Origin: Elusimicrobia bacterium GWC2_64_44
GTDB lineage: Bacteria; Elusimicrobiota; Elusimicrobia; Elusimicrobiales; UBA9959
NCBI GenBank assembly: GCA_001799845.1
Contig: MGUG01000041.1
Coordinates: forward strand, 1 to 64,000
Reading direction: 5' to 3'
Length of the DNA: 64,000 nt
Below, one piece after another: positions 60,543-64,000 of this stretch (position 1 is its first letter; every line of letters begins with the position of its first letter). The translations under genes and the position numbers were made by a program. Below the pieces are notes generated by a model. That model was given only the letters and a program-made list of their open reading frames with translations, was not told where the DNA came from and did no database searches.

Positions 60543-60550
60543 TATATTAT
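60543..60550 (+). promoter_or_regulatory. -10-like TATATT/TATTAT 5-7 nt before the nitroreductase ATG
   Basis: An AT-rich core directly before the ATG at 60556 has no Shine-Dalgarno. The same bases read TATAAT on the minus strand for the PAS gene, giving a compact divergent promoter. Confidence 0.5.
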
Positions 60551-60555
60551 AAAAT

Positions 60556-61110
60556 ATGGCTATGCCCGTTTCGCGCTTCCTGGAGCTGGCGGCCGCCCGC
60601 CGCAGCATCCGCAAATACAAGCCGGATCCCGTAGAGAGGGAGAAGCTGGACCTCTGCCTCGAGGCGGCCCGCCTGGCGCCGTCGGCCTGCAACGCGCAGC
60701 CTTGCCGCTTCGTCGTGCTCGATGACCCGGCGGTGAAGGAGAAGTTCTGCTCGGCCGTATTCGGCGGCGTCTACTCTGCCTGCAAGTTCGCCGCGGCCGC
60801 CCCCGTCATGGTCGCCGTGGTCTCGGACACCGGCAAGCTGACCGCCTGGCTGGGCAACCAGATGCAGGATACCAATTTCCGCCTGGTGGACATCGGCATC
60901 GCCGCCGAGCATTTCGTGCTGGCCGCCGCCGAGCAGGGCCTGGGCACCTGCTGGCTGGGCTGGTTCGACGCCAAGGCTGCGGCCCGCGCCCTCGGGCTGG
61001 GCCGGGGCACTAAAGTGGAAGTCCTCATCCCGGTGGGCTACTCGGCTGAAAGCCCGGCGCCGCGCCCGCGCAAAGCCAAAGAAGACTATTGCTCCTATAA
61101 CAAGCCATGA
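60556..61110 (+). CDS. Nitroreductase-family FMN flavoprotein
   Basis: The 184-aa protein is a small nitroreductase-fold enzyme that reduces quinones, nitro compounds or similar with NAD(P)H. FMN-site elements are 'AAARRSIRKYKPDPVE', 'ARLAPSACNAQPCRFVVL' and 'FVLAAAEQGLGTCWLGWFD', followed by 'VLIPVGYSAE'. The physiological substrate is unknown. The ATG sits immediately after a -10-like element, so the mRNA is probably leaderless. It overlaps the next small gene by four bases (ATGA). Confidence 0.9.
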   Translation: MAMPVSRFLELAAARRSIRKYKPDPVEREKLDLCLEAARLAPSACNAQPCRFVVLDDPAVKEKFCSAVFGGVYSACKFAAAAPVMVAVVSDTGKLTAWLGNQMQDTNFRLVDIGIAAEHFVLAAAEQGLGTCWLGWFDAKAAARALGLGRGTKVEVLIPVGYSAESPAPRPRKAKEDYCSYNKP

Positions 61111-61475
61111 AAAACTTTTTGCTCCCGCTCGCCCTCCTGCTGACGCCCTGCGCGGCCCCCGCCGCCGACGACTGCGCCAAGAGCACCGACGCCTGCTCTG
61201 CCGGCGCCAAACAGCTTTCGCCTTTCGCCGCGGCTTCGCTCGCCAAGGACGAAGCGCCGCGCTCCCGCGTACCGGTCTTAAAGCAGGCGCCCGCTCCCAG
61301 TGAGAGCGCTCCGCAGGCGCCGGCGGCGGTCTCTACCGCCCCCGCTCCCGCCGCCCCGGCGGCCGCGTCACGCCAGGCCCTGTCCAGCCCGGCGTGGCTT
61401 GTCTTCGTGGCCGGCGCGCTGGCCGGTCTCTATTTTTACCTCAGGAGCGGCTCTAAAAGGGGCAGGAGAAAATGA
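61107..61475 (+). CDS. Small exported, C-terminally anchored Ala/Pro-rich protein
   Basis: The 122-aa protein has a signal peptide (about 1-20), a short cysteine-containing start ('DDCAKSTDACSAGAK'), an Ala/Pro-rich spacer, and a C-terminal membrane helix ('SPAWLVFVAGALAGLYFYL') followed by a basic tail 'RSGSKRGRRK'. It overlaps both neighbours by four bases (ATGA). I recognise no family. It could be a small envelope anchor or partner of the membrane protein encoded next. Confidence 0.6.
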   Translation: MKNFLLPLALLLTPCAAPAADDCAKSTDACSAGAKQLSPFAAASLAKDEAPRSRVPVLKQAPAPSESAPQAPAAVSTAPAPAAPAAASRQALSSPAWLVFVAGALAGLYFYLRSGSKRGRRK

Positions 61476-62158
61476 CCATAGATTACGCGGACTTCACCAA
61501 AGCGTCAAATATCATCCATTCCATCCAGGGCGGCGCGCTGCTGCTGCTCGGCGCCGCCGAGGCCTACGCGCTGGACAACAAGGGCCGCCGCTTCGTGCTG
61601 GCCGCCGCCGCCGCGCTGGCGCTGTCGGGCGTAGCCATGTTCTTAGCCGTGCTGGCGCTGCCCGGCGGCTGGAGCCTGGAGCAGCTTGGCGCCGCGCTGA
61701 GTTTCCGCCGCGGCTTCTACCTCTTCATCGCGTTCGCCTGCCTCTTCAGCGCCGCCGGCATGAGCCGGCTGACCCAGGCCGCGCTGGACCGGCAGGGCGG
61801 CGGCTGGCAGGCCATGTTCCTTGCGCTGCTGGCTCTGGCCGGGGTGCTGTATTTCATGCTGGCCTCCCGGGTGAACGAGGAGGCCTGGCGGCAGGTGCTG
61901 GTGTGGCACTCCGCCGTGGGCGCCACGCTGCTGCTGGCCGTGGCCGCCAAGACCGCCGATATTTTCAAGCCCCGCCGCGCGCTGCACTTCGCCTGGGCGG
62001 CGCTGCTGCTGGTCACCGCCCTGCAGCTGCTGACCTACCGCGAAGCCCAGGGCACCTTCGCCCCGCGGCTGGTCACCATGGAAACCCCGACCGAAGTGCA
62101 GCCGGCCAAAGTTCCGGCTAAAAATGCCCCTGCTGATAAAAAACGGCCTGCTCGTTGA
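61472..62158 (+). CDS. Multi-helix inner-membrane protein, unknown function
   Basis: The 228-aa protein has about six membrane helices, for example 'FVLAAAAALALSGVAMFLAV', 'GFYLFIAFACLFSAAGM', 'AMFLALLALAGVLYFMLAS' and 'FAWAALLLVTALQLLTY'. Histidines in 'IIHSIQGGALL' and 'VLVWHSAVGATLLLAV' fall within or next to helices and could be haem or metal ligands. The C-terminus is a Lys/Pro/Ala tail. It overlaps pyrC by 35 nt. No family is recognised. Confidence 0.55.
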   Translation: MTIDYADFTKASNIIHSIQGGALLLLGAAEAYALDNKGRRFVLAAAAALALSGVAMFLAVLALPGGWSLEQLGAALSFRRGFYLFIAFACLFSAAGMSRLTQAALDRQGGGWQAMFLALLALAGVLYFMLASRVNEEAWRQVLVWHSAVGATLLLAVAAKTADIFKPRRALHFAWAALLLVTALQLLTYREAQGTFAPRLVTMETPTEVQPAKVPAKNAPADKKRPAR

Positions 62159-63398
62159 CCCTGTTTCCGGGGAAAGCCGCCGCGACCTGCTGGTCTCGGG
62201 CGGGCGCCTCGCCTTCCCTTCCCGAAATTCACCCCACCCGCCCGGCTGCGAAGTGTTCGACGCCGCCGGGCTGTGGGTATTCCCCGGCTTTATAGACGCC
62301 CACGTACACGCGCGCGAGCCCGGCGCCGAGGCGGCGGAGACGCTCGCCAGCGCGGCCGCCGCCGCCGCCGCCGGCGGCGTCACCTCCGCGCTGCTGATGC
62401 CCAACACTTCCCCGGCCATGGCCACGCCCGCGCTGCTTAAAAAATACGTCCGCCGCGCCGCCGGGCTCCCCTCGAACCTGTATTTCTCAGCCGCAGCTAC
62501 CGCCGGCCGCCGCGGTCTGAAGCTTTCCGGCCTGGCCGCCCTTAAAAAAGCCGGGGCGCGCGCCTTTACCGACGACGGCTCCTGCCTGCCCCGCGGCCTG
62601 CTGGCCGGGCTGCTGAAGCGGGCCGCCGCGCTGGGCCTGCCGCTCCTGGACCACCCCGAAGATTTTCGCCGCACCGGAGGCGGCGTCGTTAACGCCGGCC
62701 CCGCCGCGCGCCGCCTGGGACTGCCAGGCATACCCGCCGAGGCGGAATACCTGGCCGTGCTGGGGGATATCCTGGCCGCCGCCTCGTCGGGGCCCGTGCA
62801 TCTGCAGCATTTGAGCCTGGCCGCCTCCGTGGCCGCCCTGCGCGCTGCCAAGGCCGCCGGCTGGCCGGTGACCGGGGAGACCTGCCCCCATTATTTCGCT
62901 CTCACCGACGCCGACATAAAGAGCGACGACGCCAATTTCAAGATGAAGCCGCCGCTGCGCTCGTCCGCCGACCGCGCGGCCGTGCTGGCGGGCCTGGCCG
63001 ACGGCACCATAGACCTGGTGGCTAGCGACCACGCCCCGCACGAGGCGCGGCTGAAGGCGCGCGGTTTCCGGAGCGCACCGTTCGGCATCACCGGGCTGGA
63101 GACGCTGGCCCCGCTCTGCGTGTCGGAGCTGGTGCTGAAAAAAGTGGTCTCTAAAGCCCGCCTCGCGCGGCTGCTGTGCCTGAACCCGGCCCGCCTGCTC
63201 GGCCTGAAGAAAAAAGGCCGCCTTGCCCCCGGGTTCGACGCCGACGTTACGGTGCTGGACCCGCGGCGCGCCGCGGCCGTGCCGGAGCGCTTTGTCTCGA
63301 AGTCGGCCAATACCCCCTTTACCGGGCGCGCCCTGCGGGGCTGGCCCGTCCTGACCATCGTCGGCGGCCGCGCGGTCTACCGGGCGCCGGTGCGCTGA
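62124..63398 (+). CDS. pyrC: Dihydroorotase
   Basis: Dihydroorotase cyclises carbamoyl aspartate in pyrimidine synthesis. The 424-aa protein is a class I amidohydrolase: 'LLIKNGLLVDPVSGE', the metal site 'DAHVHAREPG', 'MPNTSPAM', 'ETCPHYFALTDAD', 'FKMKPPLRS', 'LVASDHAPHEARLKA' with the catalytic Asp, and 'KGRLAPGFDADVTVLDP'. The start at 62124 lies inside the previous gene's end. A hairpin and then pyrD follow, so two pyrimidine genes are adjacent. Confidence 0.94.
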   Translation: MPLLIKNGLLVDPVSGESRRDLLVSGGRLAFPSRNSPHPPGCEVFDAAGLWVFPGFIDAHVHAREPGAEAAETLASAAAAAAAGGVTSALLMPNTSPAMATPALLKKYVRRAAGLPSNLYFSAAATAGRRGLKLSGLAALKKAGARAFTDDGSCLPRGLLAGLLKRAAALGLPLLDHPEDFRRTGGGVVNAGPAARRLGLPGIPAEAEYLAVLGDILAAASSGPVHLQHLSLAASVAALRAAKAAGWPVTGETCPHYFALTDADIKSDDANFKMKPPLRSSADRAAVLAGLADGTIDLVASDHAPHEARLKARGFRSAPFGITGLETLAPLCVSELVLKKVVSKARLARLLCLNPARLLGLKKKGRLAPGFDADVTVLDPRRAAAVPERFVSKSANTPFTGRALRGWPVLTIVGGRAVYRAPVR

Positions 63399-63410
63399 CG
63401 GCGGGCGCAA

Positions 63411-63443
63411 AAAAAGCCCTCCCCCGTGCGCGCGGGGCTTTTG
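63411..63443 (+). terminator. Terminator-like hairpin between pyrC and pyrD
   Basis: AAAAGCCC pairs with GGGCTTTT across a GC-rich loop that can also form CCCCG/CGGGG. Only a short T run follows, so it may attenuate rather than fully stop transcription. TAGAAT at 63445-63450 could be a separate pyrD -10. Confidence 0.55.
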
Positions 63444-63461
63444 CTAGAATTAAGAAACAAC

Positions 63462-64000
63462 ATGGGCTTCTTATACCGCAAACTGATCCGCAGGCTGCTT
63501 TTCAACCTCAATCCCGAGCTTGTCCACGACGCCGTCATCAAGAGCGCCGGCGCGGCACAGCGCGTAGAAATACTCAACGCGCTGGTGCGCGCCCTGGCCC
63601 GGGCCAAGGATTTTCCGGTGACGGTGGCGGGGATCAAGTTCCGCAACCCGATCGGGCTCGCGGCCGGCTTCGACAAGAACTGCGAGGCGGCCCGCTTCCT
63701 GGCAGGCCTCGGCTTCGGCTTCCTGGAGCTGGGTACGGTGACGCTGCGGCCGCAGCCGGGCAATCCCCGGCCGCGCCTGTTCCGCCTGCGCGAGGACAAG
63801 GCCATCATCAACCGCATGGGCTTCAACAACGCCGGGGCCTGGGAGGCCGCGCGCTCGCTGGAGAAGCTTTTGCCGCTGCCGGTGCCGGTGGGCATCAGCG
63901 TGGGCAAAAACGCCGACTGCTCCCTCGAGGAGGCGCCGAAGAATTACCTCGAGGCGCTGAAGGTCATGTACGAGTTCGGCGACTACTTCGCCGTCAACAT
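63462..64000 (+). CDS. pyrD: Dihydroorotate dehydrogenase (quinone type), C-terminal part cut by window edge
   Basis: PyrD oxidises dihydroorotate to orotate. The visible 179 codons begin 'MGFLYRKLIRRLLFNLNPEL', the membrane-associating N-terminal helices of class 2 enzymes, then 'NPIGLAAGFDKNCEAARFLA', 'FGFLELGTVTLRPQPGNPRP', 'LFRLREDKAIINRMGFNNAG' and 'ISVGKNADCS'. These are typical of the quinone-dependent class. The rest lies beyond 64000. It follows pyrC by 63 bp. Confidence 0.94.
   Translation, partial: MGFLYRKLIRRLLFNLNPELVHDAVIKSAGAAQRVEILNALVRALARAKDFPVTVAGIKFRNPIGLAAGFDKNCEAARFLAGLGFGFLELGTVTLRPQPGNPRPRLFRLREDKAIINRMGFNNAGAWEAARSLEKLLPLPVPVGISVGKNADCSLEEAPKNYLEALKVMYEFGDYFAVN

Overview
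This is a GC-rich bacterial chromosome segment with dense, mostly short-spaced genes and no rRNA, tRNA, CRISPR, phage or IS element that I can see. It spans the probable replication origin: dnaA, dnaN, a dciA-like gene and gyrB run leftward (minus strand) from an AT-rich region at about 4.04-4.26 kb that carries two perfect DnaA boxes. The cell is probably a diderm: there is a TolC-type channel with a MacA/MacB pump, many Sec-exported proteins, a FecR-domain protein and a retraction-type pilus ATPase. High GC, many small exported proteins of unknown type, a secreted clostripain-family protease and an ATP-citrate lyase fit an uncultured deep-branching phylum. Elusimicrobiota is my best guess, from general resemblance only.

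Layout. 0-9.3 kb, minus strand: gyrB (cut by the left edge), dciA-like, dnaN, dnaA, oriC, then tldD, tldE, a B12-binding-type radical SAM gene and a DUF2064 transferase. 9.3-15.6 kb, plus strand: a nadD-yqeK fusion, a LytR_C protein, pilT, a cNMP-binding/GAF-like regulator, rsfS with a Lys/Ala tail, and argS. 15.6-21.2 kb: pyk (minus); an autoregulated-looking ECF sigma factor and a DUF4097 membrane protein, which share a duplicated promoter; GNAT, PduO-type adenosyltransferase, a small unknown gene and a DUF4105-like exported protein (minus). 21.5-26.7 kb, plus: monomeric isocitrate dehydrogenase, NifU-like scaffold, PHP phosphoesterase, glycerophosphodiesterase and nadA, followed by a striking 190-bp nested palindromic element. 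26.9-33.0 kb, minus: two zinc-ribbon genes and an aconitase-aclB-aclA operon. 33.1-41.4 kb: rlmN, a Pro/Gly/His-rich exported protein, two methyltransferases, small exported proteins, folD and a large membrane glycosyltransferase-TPR protein. 41.4-49.1 kb, plus: a two-subunit FAD/Fe-S dehydrogenase, then tolC-macA-macB. 49.2-59.3 kb, plus: a zinc-ribbon gene, a membrane-anchored degenerate zincin-like protein, dus, mutS, a secreted C11 protease next to a five-repeat exported protein, a CPBP protease and mutL. 59.3-64 kb: FecR-domain and PAS-only proteins (minus), a nitroreductase, two small membrane proteins, pyrC and pyrD (cut by the right edge).

Functional links. Aconitase, ATP-citrate lyase and NADP-type isocitrate dehydrogenase form the citrate-cleaving side of a TCA or reductive TCA cycle, giving acetyl-CoA plus oxaloacetate. 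nadD and nadA belong to NAD synthesis, pyrC and pyrD to pyrimidine synthesis, and mutS and mutL to mismatch repair. The sigma factor gene and its neighbour form a small self-contained regulon. Several genes carry a -10-like hexamer only 5-7 nt before the ATG and no Shine-Dalgarno sequence, which suggests frequent leaderless transcription.

The most unusual signals are the nested palindrome at 26.67-26.86 kb, the duplicated ECF promoter, the protease/repeat-protein pair between mutS and mutL, and the tldE-radical SAM overlap. All family names come from reading motifs by eye; no database search was run.
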